A DNA stretch of 64,000 nt from Salimicrobium album (GTDB lineage: Bacteria > Bacillota > Bacilli > Bacillales > Halobacillaceae). The stretch lies in the NCBI RefSeq assembly GCF_900107115.1, contig NZ_FNOS01000004.1:248001-312000 (forward strand), written 5' to 3'. Positions 36,657 through 44,986 of this stretch are shown piece by piece; positions within the stretch are counted from its first letter, which is position 1; each line of letters begins with the position of its first letter. The notes beneath the pieces were generated by a model, which saw nothing but the letters and a program-made list of their open reading frames with translations, did not search any database and was not told the DNA's origin. A program made the translations under genes and the position numbers.

Positions 36657-36702
36657 AACAGAGTCCACGGGGAGGAACCCCCCCATGGAACTCTGTTATA
36701 AA
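36657..36702 (-). terminator. Terminator after the alcohol dehydrogenase gene
   Basis: AACAGAGTCCacGGGG / CCCCccatGGAACTCTGTT stem, in the minus-strand 3' region of the dehydrogenase. Confidence 0.8.
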
Positions 36703-36715
36703 ACCGTGCTGAAAC

Positions 36716-37888
36716 TTATGCTTTTACGAGAGCTTCTTTGCCGTAGTAAGAAGCTTTGAATAGTTCTTTCATCTGTTCGAAAGATGTTTCGCGCGGGTTG
36801 GTGCCTGTGCATGGATCTTCGAGAGCGTTCTCGGCCATCGTGTCCAGGTGCTTGTTGAAGTCTTCTTCGGGTACACCGAAGTCCTGAAGAGTCGTTGCAA
36901 GACCGAGGTCTTTGTTGAGCTGATAGATGTATTCTACAAGAGAATCGGTCAGTTCAGCATCACTGTTCCCTTTCAGGTTAAGACGGCGGGCAACTTCGGC
37001 GAAACGATCTTCCACTACTTCACGGTTGAACTGGATGACGTAAGGAAGATAGATCGCGTTAGCATAGCCGTGCGGAATGCCGAATGTCGGACCACTTTTG
37101 TGGGCCAGGCTGTGCACGTTACCGAGTACGGCGTTCGCAAAAGCCATTCCTGCCATCGCCTGAATGGTGTGCATCTGTTTTGCAGCTTCCTGATCCCCTT
37201 TGTAGGAAGCGAGCAGGTTATCTTTAATCACTTCAGCTCCCCCGAGGGAAAGGATATCTGTATACAGCGTGCGTGGTTTCGCTACGTACGCTTCAATCGT
37301 ATGGGTGAAGGCGTCCATGCCTGTATAAGCAGCGATATGCTTAGGAAGTTCCTCAACCATGACAGGGTCGATGATAGCGACATCCGGTGTCAGTTCAAAG
37401 TCTGCCAGCGGATATTTCACGTTCGTCGTTTCATCGGCGACGACGGACAGGTTGGATACTTCGGAACCACTTCCGCTTGTCGTCGGAATGCCGGCGAATT
37501 TCGCTTTCTGGCGAAGACGCGGCAGTTCGAACGGTTTTACAGCATCTTCAAAAGAGAGATCCGGATATTCGTGGAAAAGCCAGATCGCTTTGGCGGAGTC
37601 CATCGCAGATCCGCCGCCGATACCGATAATCCAGTCCGGCTGGAACTGATCAAAGTCTTTTGCACCTTTTTTCACCGCTTCGAATGTCGGTTCTGTATCG
37701 TAGCCTTCAAATACTTCTGTTTCTATATTCGCAGCTGCCAGGTGTTCCTGGATCTTCGTAAGGTTTCCGTTTTGTTTTACGGAACCGCCGCCGATGACCA
37801 GTGCGGCTTTCTTCCCTTCAAAGGATTCCAGTACTTCCAGTGCGTTCTCTTCAAAATAAATATCGCGCGGAATCGTAAAACGACTCAT
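36716..37888 (-). CDS. Iron-containing alcohol dehydrogenase
   Basis: NAD-dependent group III dehydrogenase of 390 residues. The nucleotide site includes GGGSVKQNG and IGIGGGSAMDSAKA (about 95-108). Metal ligands lie in TGMDAFTHTIEAY (Asp, His) and GNVHSLAHKSGPTFGIPHG (two His). It resembles the ethanol/butanol dehydrogenases of Firmicutes. The upstream region carries a hairpin and a duplicated 46-base element, suggesting dedicated regulation. A second, different family member is at 52.9 kb. Confidence 0.92.
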   Translation of the reverse strand: MSRFTIPRDIYFEENALEVLESFEGKKAALVIGGGSVKQNGNLTKIQEHLAAANIETEVFEGYDTEPTFEAVKKGAKDFDQFQPDWIIGIGGGSAMDSAKAIWLFHEYPDLSFEDAVKPFELPRLRQKAKFAGIPTTSGSGSEVSNLSVVADETTNVKYPLADFELTPDVAIIDPVMVEELPKHIAAYTGMDAFTHTIEAYVAKPRTLYTDILSLGGAEVIKDNLLASYKGDQEAAKQMHTIQAMAGMAFANAVLGNVHSLAHKSGPTFGIPHGYANAIYLPYVIQFNREVVEDRFAEVARRLNLKGNSDAELTDSLVEYIYQLNKDLGLATTLQDFGVPEEDFNKHLDTMAENALEDPCTGTNPRETSFEQMKELFKASYYGKEALVKA

Positions 37889-37940
37889 AAATAATAGCCT
37901 CCTTCAGTTGGCTTCGTTGATTAGTCTCTTCCTGATGACA

Positions 37941-37965
37941 GTTGCCGTATTAATGAAACGGCAAC
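37941..37965 (-). promoter_or_regulatory. Perfect 8-bp hairpin upstream of the dehydrogenase
   Basis: GTTGCCGT (37941-37948) / ACGGCAAC (37958-37965), within the 5' region of the minus-strand adh gene. Could be an mRNA stem or a protein site. Confidence 0.5.
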
Positions 37966-38089
37966 GCTTGAGCAGTGTTCCCTCTCTGAACTTCATTAAA
38001 CAAAAAAATTCTAGTTATGGTTATTTAAGGGAACGATTACTGTCGCTTGGGGAGTGTTCCCCGTGTTCACTACATTAAACATAAATATT
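37965..38089. repeat. Two-copy 46-base direct repeat upstream of adh
   Basis: Copies at 37965-38010 and 38044-38089 align without gaps, 36 of 46 identical, sharing CGCTTG, AGTGTTCC and CATTAAACA, 79 bases apart. They lie between the divergent adh and DUF2339 genes and look like a duplicated regulator-binding element. Confidence 0.7.
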
Positions 38090-38179
38090 ATAAAAGGTTT
38101 ACCGGGATTTTAGACGAATGATATATGTAGAAGGTAAATGCAGGAGTTCACGCATAAGCAGAAGGAGGGGAAACCGGGG

Positions 38180-39964
38180 ATGAATAAAAATGAATCGGAC
38201 CGTCGTCTGGAGGAGCGTCTGGATAAGCTGGAAAGAGAAATGGAAGAAATAAAATCTATGCTTAAAGACAGAGAACCGGAAGAGAAAAAGGGGATAAAAC
38301 AACCGTTTTTTTCTCAACCGGAAAAGCATGATTCCTACTCGTCCGAAGAAACGGAAAAAGGTTTGGGGGAAACGAAGCCTGCAAAGAGAGACTGGGAAGC
38401 ATGGATCGGGCAGGTGTGGCTGCCGCGTGTGTTCATCGTTGTCCTGCTGATCGGTGTGGTATGGGCCTTCCAGTCTGCCGTCGAGAACAACTGGATTACG
38501 GAACCGGTCCGGGTACTTATCGGCTTTGTATCTTCCGTAGTACTCGCCATTACCGGGGTGTACCAGACGAAGAAAGAGCGGAGAGGACTCGGGGTAAGTC
38601 TGATCGGTGGCGGAGCAGGTATATGGATATTTTCCACCTTTGCAGGTACCGTTCTGTACGGGCTGGTTCAAACGCCGATCGCTTTTGTTCTGTACGTTTT
38701 CGGTATTTTTACGGGATTATACCTGTCACATATATACAAATCCCAGGCTCTCGCCGTCTTTTTGACTATAGCCGGTTTTTTCGTGCCATTTCTCGTTGGA
38801 GGAGAAGAGGGGAACTTTTTCGTATTCTTTTTTTATGAAATGCTGCTCGTTGTGACGCTCGGTTTATATGCATGGAAATGGAGGTATATGGTTCTGTTGT
38901 ACGCGGGAACGCTGCTTCCTTCCGTTACGTTTTTCGTTTATGTGATAGCATCTGCGCTGGCAGATTCACAAGTGAACAGTATCGGCCCTATTGATCAGTA
39001 TGAGATATTCGCCTACACCGTCGTAGCGATACACATAGGCCTTTCCGCACTCCTGTTCTATTCGGATGCTCTATCCAGGGCGAAGGGGGTGCTTCTGTCT
39101 CTTACGTTTATAGCTGCACTGATCTGGCTGTTTGTAACTCCTCTTTCTCCTGCTTCTATATATGAATACGGGTGGGTGACTCTGATTGTTTCCGTACTCG
39201 ACGCTTTTCTCGTCACAGGCACTCTTCTTTACGGAGGGATTGCTTACCGGAGCCGAAACAACCGGGGTATGCTTTTTCACTTATATACACTGTTCGCAGT
39301 GGTGCTTGGTACGTTCGAGATATTCCGTATTTTCGATTACGAAGGGTACGCGATTCTATACCTTGTGGAAGCGATCGCTCTTTATCGTCTCGGCTTCGGC
39401 ATCAACAGCCGGGTGCAAACCGTTCTAGCATCCATCTTCTTTATCATCGGTGCCTCCTTAACACTCAGCAATCTCGAGTATATTGAATCCGCAGTGGACG
39501 TACCGGTATTTGAGGGGATCACCGCCGCCATCGTAGCAGGGCTCGCTTATTTGCTGTTCCGTTCCTATACGGGTAATAAAGTGATGACGGGTATCGTCCG
39601 GCGTACGTGCATTTACGTATTTGCTGGAGCAGGGCTAGGTTTTGCACTTCTTACCTTGACGCAGGTAGCCTTCCAGATTGGAGAGGAGAGCTTTTATGAC
39701 TACCGGGACATAGGGGTATCAATAAGCTGGATCCTATTCGCAGTGGCTGCGTTGACAGCGGGAATTTTAAAAGACAAGAGACCGCTCCGTGTTTTCGCGA
39801 TGATATGGATTTTCATTACGCTCGGAAAAGCCTTTCTGGTCGATATTTCCTATATCGATGCTATCGTACGCGGTCTGCTGTTTATAGGGCTTGGTGTTGT
39901 GGGAGTGCTGGTATCAAGGTTTTTCTATCGTTCGAATAAACAAAATAGCAGCAAAAAACGTTGA
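38180..39964 (+). CDS. DUF2339 family polytopic membrane protein
   Basis: A 594-residue protein with an N-terminal coiled coil (about 1-35, RRLEERLDKLEREMEEIKSMLK), a charged linker, the DUF2339 start WIGQVWLPRVFIVVLLIGVVWAF-like segment (about 70-95) and some 14-16 TM helices to the end. Function unknown. ATG 38180 is chosen from AAGGAGGGG; an upstream in-frame ATG (38138) lacks a site. Confidence 0.87.
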   Translation: MNKNESDRRLEERLDKLEREMEEIKSMLKDREPEEKKGIKQPFFSQPEKHDSYSSEETEKGLGETKPAKRDWEAWIGQVWLPRVFIVVLLIGVVWAFQSAVENNWITEPVRVLIGFVSSVVLAITGVYQTKKERRGLGVSLIGGGAGIWIFSTFAGTVLYGLVQTPIAFVLYVFGIFTGLYLSHIYKSQALAVFLTIAGFFVPFLVGGEEGNFFVFFFYEMLLVVTLGLYAWKWRYMVLLYAGTLLPSVTFFVYVIASALADSQVNSIGPIDQYEIFAYTVVAIHIGLSALLFYSDALSRAKGVLLSLTFIAALIWLFVTPLSPASIYEYGWVTLIVSVLDAFLVTGTLLYGGIAYRSRNNRGMLFHLYTLFAVVLGTFEIFRIFDYEGYAILYLVEAIALYRLGFGINSRVQTVLASIFFIIGASLTLSNLEYIESAVDVPVFEGITAAIVAGLAYLLFRSYTGNKVMTGIVRRTCIYVFAGAGLGFALLTLTQVAFQIGEESFYDYRDIGVSISWILFAVAALTAGILKDKRPLRVFAMIWIFITLGKAFLVDISYIDAIVRGLLFIGLGVVGVLVSRFFYRSNKQNSSKKR

Positions 39965-40182
39965 AATAAGTTAGACAGATGAGTTATTAGTAAATCAAGA
40001 TTCTTTAAGAATATAACTGACCTTGTCGCTGTTTTTGTCAGTAAAGAGGTGGGAGTGGCTCATTTCTCCTTTATACAGTGATCGTCGTTTCAAGAATGAG
40101 TCAACCTGTCTAAATTTATTTTACTTTTATGTGTTCGCCCTTCTTTGTTAAATGTAATCAAACTCATAAAGGTGGTTTTAGG

Positions 40183-40464
40183 TTGAATAAAAAGTTAACT
40201 TTTTATAGTTATGGTTCTTTTATTAGTAGTCTCTTTACCATGCCCTTTTTTTATTTACTTATATACGATTTTATCCCGGTGAATTTCCGTTTAGGTATTG
40301 TAGTAATGGGTGTCATGATTTTGGCTACGTTCGTATTAGGTATAATGGCTTGTTTTAAAGATGGAGAAAAAAATTATTTAGCGGTTATTTCATTTATTAT
40401 AGGAGCAGTAAATTTATTCGTTTTTGGTACTGGGTTATTGATGTCTCAAATGGCGTCCGCTTAA
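40183..40464 (+). CDS. Small AT-rich three-TM membrane protein
   Basis: A 93-residue protein with hydrophobic segments near 8-28, 34-55 and 62-85. TTG 40183 is chosen from AAAGGTGG 7-8 bases upstream. No family recognised. Codon use is more AT-rich than in the neighbours, and a long perfect hairpin lies directly downstream, so it may be an acquired segment. Confidence 0.6.
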   Translation: MNKKLTFYSYGSFISSLFTMPFFYLLIYDFIPVNFRLGIVVMGVMILATFVLGIMACFKDGEKNYLAVISFIIGAVNLFVFGTGLLMSQMASA

Positions 40465-40498
40465 TTCAAAAAAATGCCGGTGGTTTACTAAACTACAC

Positions 40499-40541
40499 CC
40501 CGATTAGCGGGACACTTATAACAAGTGTCCCGCTAATCGGG
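40499..40541. repeat. Perfect 19-bp inverted repeat
   Basis: CCCGATTAGCGGGACACTT (40499-40517), ATAAC loop, and its exact complement at 40523-40541, with AACTA/TAGTT extending outwards. It lacks a T run on the plus strand; it may be a bidirectional stop, or a palindromic remnant of a mobile element. Confidence 0.7.
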
Positions 40542-40584
40542 TATATAGTTCAAGTTGAGCTCTAGTACCTGGACTGTTCTTATA

Positions 40585-41250
40585 TCACACTAATATCTTC
40601 CCGTCTTCCATATGAACGACCCGGTCTGCGTAAGAAAGCATCTCCGTTTCGTGGGTGACGAGGAGGGTGGCCATGCCACGCTCTTTCGTCATGTCTTCGA
40701 GCAGCTGCATCACTTCTTCCGACTTTTTCGAATCGAGACTTGCCGTCGGTTCGTCGGCGAACAGAACGGAAGGGCGGTGGATAACGGAGCGGGCGATGGC
40801 GGCACGCTGTTTTTCTCCTCCGGACAGGGAAGAAGGGTAGGCCTTCCTGCGATGAGAAAGCCCTACCTTACTCAGAATAGCTGTTACTTCTTCTTCCTCT
40901 TTCTTTTTCCCGGCCACCTCAAGCATCATGAAGAGTTGTTCCTCCACGGTAAGGAAAGGGACTAAATGGGACGACTGGAAAATGAATCCGAATTCCTCTG
41001 CCCGCACTTTACGTAACTTTTCCTCCTTCACATCAGCCAGGTTTTTTCCTTTAAAACTGATTTCACCCTCGGAAGTTTCCTGCAGACCTGCGGCTATGGT
41101 GAGCAGCGTACTTTTCCCTGAACCGGAAGCCCCGGTCAAAGCAGTGATTTCTCCCGGGCGCAGGGAGAGGTTCACGCCTTTCAGTACTTCCTCTTCGACT
41201 TCTCCGTTTTTGAATGTTTTTCTGATATTCTTTAAATGAAATGTTTCCAT
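40585..41250 (-). CDS. hrtA: Haem-transport ABC ATPase HrtA
   Basis: Cytosolic ATPase subunit, 221 residues, of the MacB/LolD-like class. Walker A GASGSGKST (about 40-48), signature LSGGEKQR (about 140), Walker B VLFADEPTASLDS (about 158-170), H-loop VTHE. The start codon lies two bases after the permease stop. With the permease and the two-component genes upstream it forms the HssRS/HrtAB haem detoxification set. Confidence 0.9.
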   Translation of the reverse strand: METFHLKNIRKTFKNGEVEEEVLKGVNLSLRPGEITALTGASGSGKSTLLTIAAGLQETSEGEISFKGKNLADVKEEKLRKVRAEEFGFIFQSSHLVPFLTVEEQLFMMLEVAGKKKEEEEVTAILSKVGLSHRRKAYPSSLSGGEKQRAAIARSVIHRPSVLFADEPTASLDSKKSEEVMQLLEDMTKERGMATLLVTHETEMLSYADRVVHMEDGKILV

Positions 41251-41252
41251 AG

Positions 41253-42269
41253 TTACCCCTCTCCCTGCTGGATCGCTTCCAGCGGTTTAATTTGACGAAT
41301 GCGCAATCCGGAAAATGTGGAACCGATAAAACCGACGACGAGAAATACGACTGCAAGAGCCAGAGTCGTCGAAATAGGAAGATCATAAGGCATCGCTTCC
41401 GGCAGGAGAACTCCTGCGGTCTGACCTGCGAGGCCGGAGAGCAGTACAGCCAGGCTTGTAATCGTCAGCATCTGGACCCACATCATATAAAACAGGCGTC
41501 TCGTACGAACACCGATCGCTTTCAGAATACCGAACATGCCCGTTTTCTGTACGTTCATCATATAGAAAAAGATCGCAAATAACATGCCGCTGATCAGGAC
41601 GAGAAACCAGAGAATCATCGACAGAGTCATCTGTTCCGCCTGATAACTCGGGATAGAGGACAGGAATTCGCTCTTCGAAAACGTCTCCAGTCCGCTTATA
41701 TCTTTTTCATTCTCTGTATAAAGAACTTGGAAATCTTCGATACGGAACATAGAAGAAAACTCTTCCTGATTTACGAAAGCGGCCGGGGAGTGGCTGAATC
41801 GTTCATTATCCGCGAACCCGGTCACTTCCAGTTCTTCGCCCGTCTGTGGGTGTGTGAGCGTATCACCCACAGAGACCCCTTCTTCTTTAACAGACGAATC
41901 GAGTACAACCTCTCCTTTATCGGGCTGCGGGAATGGGGAGGCCGAGGTGGAATTGAAGAAAGCGAGCGAGTACTTGCGTTCCGATTTCTCCAGCCCTCCC
42001 ATCTGCACGGAAAAAGCGTAATTGTTCTGACCGGTGGCACTCTGTACAGTGGCTTCATCCAGATTGGAACGGGTGTACGAACCTTCTGCATCCTCCGTTA
42101 AATGAAAATTCCCCTCGGGCAGATTCCGGATGGACGCCATATTGTCCTCCGAAAGACCGTTCGCGAGTCCGGATAATAGAAAAGTCAGCAGGCTGATCAG
42201 GAAAACTACGGCTCCTATGATAAGAAACCTCGTTTTATTTTTTTTCATTTCTTTTAATGCCATATTCAT
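41253..42269 (-). CDS. hrtB: Haem exporter permease HrtB
   Basis: A 338-residue FtsX/MacB-type permease with one N-terminal TM (about 13-35), a large extracytoplasmic domain (40-215) and three C-terminal TMs (about 217-240, 262-287, 303-325). HrtB exports or extracts haem from the membrane using HrtA. It follows hssS after a short gap that carries an 11-base tandem repeat identical in design to that upstream of hssR. Identification rests on family resemblance and on the four-gene context. Confidence 0.87.
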   Translation of the reverse strand: MNMALKEMKKNKTRFLIIGAVVFLISLLTFLLSGLANGLSEDNMASIRNLPEGNFHLTEDAEGSYTRSNLDEATVQSATGQNNYAFSVQMGGLEKSERKYSLAFFNSTSASPFPQPDKGEVVLDSSVKEEGVSVGDTLTHPQTGEELEVTGFADNERFSHSPAAFVNQEEFSSMFRIEDFQVLYTENEKDISGLETFSKSEFLSSIPSYQAEQMTLSMILWFLVLISGMLFAIFFYMMNVQKTGMFGILKAIGVRTRRLFYMMWVQMLTITSLAVLLSGLAGQTAGVLLPEAMPYDLPISTTLALAVVFLVVGFIGSTFSGLRIRQIKPLEAIQQGEG

Positions 42270-42298
42270 CTGTTCTTCAACCCTTTCTGTATAATAAA

Positions 42299-42352
42299 AA
42301 CCTTTCGTTCCTTCTACTGACTATGGTAAATCAGCAAGGTGAACGAAAGGTT
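42299..42352 (-). terminator. Hairpin between hssS and hrtB (possible attenuator)
   Basis: On the minus strand AACCTTTCGTTC (42352-42341) pairs perfectly with GAACGAAAGGTT (42310-42299), followed by TTTTATTATA. Inner CTGA/TCAG and CTT/AAG extend the stem around an otherwise 30-base loop. Its 5' arm overlaps the tandem-repeat operator. Confidence 0.6.
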
Positions 42353-42355
42353 AAC
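42334..42355 (-). promoter_or_regulatory. HssR-type tandem repeat upstream of hrtB
   Basis: Minus strand GTTAACCTTTC-GTTCACCTTGC: two 11-base direct repeats, the spacing bound by OmpR-class regulators. Nearly identical to the element at 44451-44472. Confidence 0.75.
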
Positions 42356-42361
42356 GGGGTG

Positions 42362-43732
42362 TTACAGCTGAGGAAGAGTAATTGTGAATACCGTGCCTTC
42401 TCCAGGAATGCTCGAGACGCTCGCCGTTCCTCCGTGAATTTCGGTGACTTCTTTGACTATGGAAAGGCCGAGTCCGGTGCCGTCTGTCGTGCGTGACCGT
42501 GCTTCATCCGCCCGGTAGAAGCGGTCGAACGCACGGCTTATTTCCGCTTCACTCATCCCTATCCCTTCATCCCGGACGGATACCGTGATTTCTTTATCCA
42601 TATTCTGTAATGACACGTGGATGGAAGAATCGGGTTTTGAGTATTTGATGGCGTTGGTAATGAGATTGTCCCATACCGCCTGGAGAAGTTCCGCATTCCC
42701 GCTGTATGTCACTTCATCAAAAGAGTACGTCAACGCCAGTCCTTCCGAGCTGATTCTCCAGTGGTAGCGCCGGAGAGTCTCTTCCAGCTGGCGTTTGATA
42801 TCGAAACTTTGCCGTTCGATAAGCTTTCCGCTGTCTTCGATGGAGGAAAGAAGGAGGAGCTGCCTCGATAATGTAGACAGTCGCTCTGTTTCATCCTGAA
42901 TAATATTGATATATTCCGTTTTCTCCTCTTCGGATAATTTGGGGTTTTCCAGCAGGTGACTGTACCCGCGTATGTTCAGCAGGGGCGTCTGAATATCGTG
43001 GCTGACGTTTGAGACGAAGTTACGCCGGAGCCGATCGACTTCCCCGAGCCGATCGATCATGGAAGAGAAGTTTCGTGCGAGCGTTCCGATTTCATCTTTC
43101 CGGTGAATGTCCGGATGCACAGTGAAGTCCCCTTTTTTAATGACGTCGGTCGTCCGGGAAAGCTTGCGGATCGGGTGGACGAGAATCCCGGAGAAAAGAA
43201 GCATCGCCAGAAGACTCAAAATGATGATGACAGCTGTCATCTGACCGAAGAGAATGTGAACTTCGTTAAAAAGAAGTTTAATATCCGGACGCAGGAACAG
43301 TGCATGAGGCTCACCTTCTATCGTTACAGGCACACCGACAGAGTTCCGCAGTTCGTTCGCGAAAAATCCGGTTACGAAAATTCCTCCCGAAAAATCCCTC
43401 ATGCCGTGATACGTTTTTCCATCGATGACGCGCTGGACGTCTTCTTCCGGAAGATCTTTTCCATCAAAAGGATTTCCGAAAAAACTGGACTTCTCCGGTC
43501 CCTTCAGAAACAGCTGATAACCGGTAGCGGCCGTAGTGGACAGGTAGGCCTCCGGATTGTCGGCCGACTCGGCGTAAGAAGCTATCTGTTTTGCGATTTG
43601 CATGTTCTTTCTGTCGGTTTCAGGCTTCAGGTTGTTCTGATAGTAAGCATTCGCCAGAAGAAAACCGATGAGAAAACTGGCGCTCATAATGATTAGAGTG
43701 TACAGTAGAAATTTTGTATATAGGGATCTCAC
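42362..43732 (-). CDS. hssS: Haem-stress sensor histidine kinase HssS
   Basis: A 456-residue membrane kinase: TM1 (about 9-31), extracytoplasmic sensor (32-160), TM2 (about 163-185), HAMP (186-238), HisKA with the phospho-His in SNVSHDIQTP (about 246), and HATPase_c with N box DNLITNAIKYS, G1 DEGIGM and G2 GTGLGLSI. GTG start overlapping the regulator stop by one base, so the pair is coupled. The neighbours hrtB and hrtA indicate haem or membrane stress as the signal. Confidence 0.9.
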   Translation of the reverse strand: MRSLYTKFLLYTLIIMSASFLIGFLLANAYYQNNLKPETDRKNMQIAKQIASYAESADNPEAYLSTTAATGYQLFLKGPEKSSFFGNPFDGKDLPEEDVQRVIDGKTYHGMRDFSGGIFVTGFFANELRNSVGVPVTIEGEPHALFLRPDIKLLFNEVHILFGQMTAVIIILSLLAMLLFSGILVHPIRKLSRTTDVIKKGDFTVHPDIHRKDEIGTLARNFSSMIDRLGEVDRLRRNFVSNVSHDIQTPLLNIRGYSHLLENPKLSEEEKTEYINIIQDETERLSTLSRQLLLLSSIEDSGKLIERQSFDIKRQLEETLRRYHWRISSEGLALTYSFDEVTYSGNAELLQAVWDNLITNAIKYSKPDSSIHVSLQNMDKEITVSVRDEGIGMSEAEISRAFDRFYRADEARSRTTDGTGLGLSIVKEVTEIHGGTASVSSIPGEGTVFTITLPQL

Positions 43733-44406
43733 TACCCGTTCACCTCAAGCCTGTACCCGACGCCGCGTACCGTCTGTATGGTAACACTGTGGGTAAGCGG
43801 TGCGAGACGCTCTCTTAATCTTTTTATGTGGACGTTAAGCGTACGCTCATCTCCCTCGAATTCAAGACCCCACACCTGTTCAATCAGATGGTCTCTGCTG
43901 AGCACACGGTTGGGAGTGGAGGCGAGGAGAGCGAGAAGGTCGAATTCCTTCAGCGGAAGCATGAGGTGACTGGTACCGATCCGGACGTCGTAATTATTCC
44001 GGTCGATGACGAGTTCTCCCGCAGCTAACGACTGGACATTCGGCTTGTCGTATCTTCTGAGAACGGCTTCGATCCGGAATAGCAGTTCTTTCGGTTCAAA
44101 CGGCTTCACGATGTAATCGTCCGTCCCGGCCCGGTATCCCTGTTCTTTGTCGTGCAATTCGCCTTTAGCCGTGAGAAGTATGACGGGAAGACCATACTCT
44201 TCCGTGACTATTTTCGTTAAGGCGTATCCGTCCGTGCCGGGCATCATGACATCGACGACAGCCAGATCGATACCTGACTTATCCAGCACGGATACAGCTT
44301 CGTCTGCATTGGAAGCTCTGTATGTCTCGTATCCTGATGATTCAAGTGTCCGGGAGACGAGTTTTCTGATATAGGGGTCATCATCTGTAATTAGTATAGA
44401 AGTCAT
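43732..44406 (-). CDS. hssR: Haem-stress response regulator HssR
   Basis: OmpR/PhoB-class regulator of 224 residues: receiver (phospho-Asp in AVVDVMMPG about 52, Thr in LLTAKG, Lys in IVKPFEPKE) and winged-helix C-domain (DERTLNVHIKRLRERL). ATG 44406 is taken from an AAAGGA site nine bases upstream; ATG 44415 is an alternative. Two 11-base direct repeats stand 45 bases upstream, implying autoregulation. Confidence 0.9.
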   Translation of the reverse strand: MTSILITDDDPYIRKLVSRTLESSGYETYRASNADEAVSVLDKSGIDLAVVDVMMPGTDGYALTKIVTEEYGLPVILLTAKGELHDKEQGYRAGTDDYIVKPFEPKELLFRIEAVLRRYDKPNVQSLAAGELVIDRNNYDVRIGTSHLMLPLKEFDLLALLASTPNRVLSRDHLIEQVWGLEFEGDERTLNVHIKRLRERLAPLTHSVTIQTVRGVGYRLEVNG

Positions 44407-44450
44407 GCGTTTCATCCTTTCCTGTACATTCCTTCTTTTAGAATAACAAA

Positions 44451-44472
44451 AGAAGGTGAACGGAAGGTGAAC
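44451..44472 (-). promoter_or_regulatory. HssR-type tandem repeat upstream of hssR
   Basis: Minus strand GTTCACCTTCC-GTTCACCTTCT, two 11-base direct repeats differing at one position. Confidence 0.75.
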
Positions 44473-44518
44473 AGGCACTGAATTTGAATAAATTCCAGGC
44501 AGATGATATATTCAAAAA

Positions 44519-44553
44519 GTAACGTAAATCGTAATGATTACGATTTACGTTAC
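44519..44553. promoter_or_regulatory. Zur box (35-bp perfect palindrome)
   Basis: Arms GTAACGTAAATCGTAAT (44519-44535) and its exact complement (44537-44553) around a central G. The core TAAATCGTAAT-N-ATTACGATTTA equals the B. subtilis Zur consensus. It controls the S14 paralogue downstream. Confidence 0.95.
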
Positions 44554-44610
44554 ATTATTTATTATTATTAATTAAATACAAAGTTATATTTACAGGGAGG
44601 TTCATATAGA

Positions 44611-44880
44611 ATGGCTAAAAAGTCGAAGATCGCGAAAGAACAAAAGCGTCAGCGGATGGTCATGCAGTACGCCGACTTACGTAAAGAACTGAAAGAAAAA
44701 GGGGATTACGAAGCACTTCGGAAGCTTCCACGTGACTCATCTCCGACCCGTCTCACCGGCAGATGTGAAGTGACGGGGCGTCCGCGCGGTTATATGAGGA
44801 AATTCAAAATGTCCAGGATCGCTTTCAGGGATTATGCACACAAGGGACAGATACCGGGGGTAAGTAAAGCCAGCTGGTAA
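44611..44880 (+). CDS. rpsN2: Zinc-independent ribosomal protein S14 paralogue
   Basis: An 89-residue 30S subunit protein of the C-minus S14 type: it carries [21 protein letters not shown]-like sequence without the CxxC...CxxC zinc ribbon of the primary S14. Such copies replace zinc-binding S14 during zinc starvation and free zinc. The perfect Zur box 58 bases upstream confirms this. AGGGAGGT precedes the ATG. Confidence 0.95.
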   Translation: MAKKSKIAKEQKRQRMVMQYADLRKELKEKGDYEALRKLPRDSSPTRLTGRCEVTGRPRGYMRKFKMSRIAFRDYAHKGQIPGVSKASW

Positions 44881-44905
44881 CCCTTTGTGATATTGTGCTA
44901 AAAGT

Positions 44906-44957
44906 AAAAGCCGCAATAACAACCGGAGGCAGAGGTCCGGCGTTGTTGCGGCTTTTT
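44906..44957 (+). terminator. Terminator after rpsN2
   Basis: AAAAGCCGCAAtAAC / GTTgTTGCGGCTTTTT stem with inner CCGGA / TCCGG hairpin. Confidence 0.92.
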
Positions 44958-44986
44958 AGTTTTGTGCCTTTATAAGTGATGACGGT

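Noticed and set aside
44519-44553. Fur box or transposon end
   Set aside because: The core matches the Zur consensus exactly and the downstream gene is a classical Zur target.
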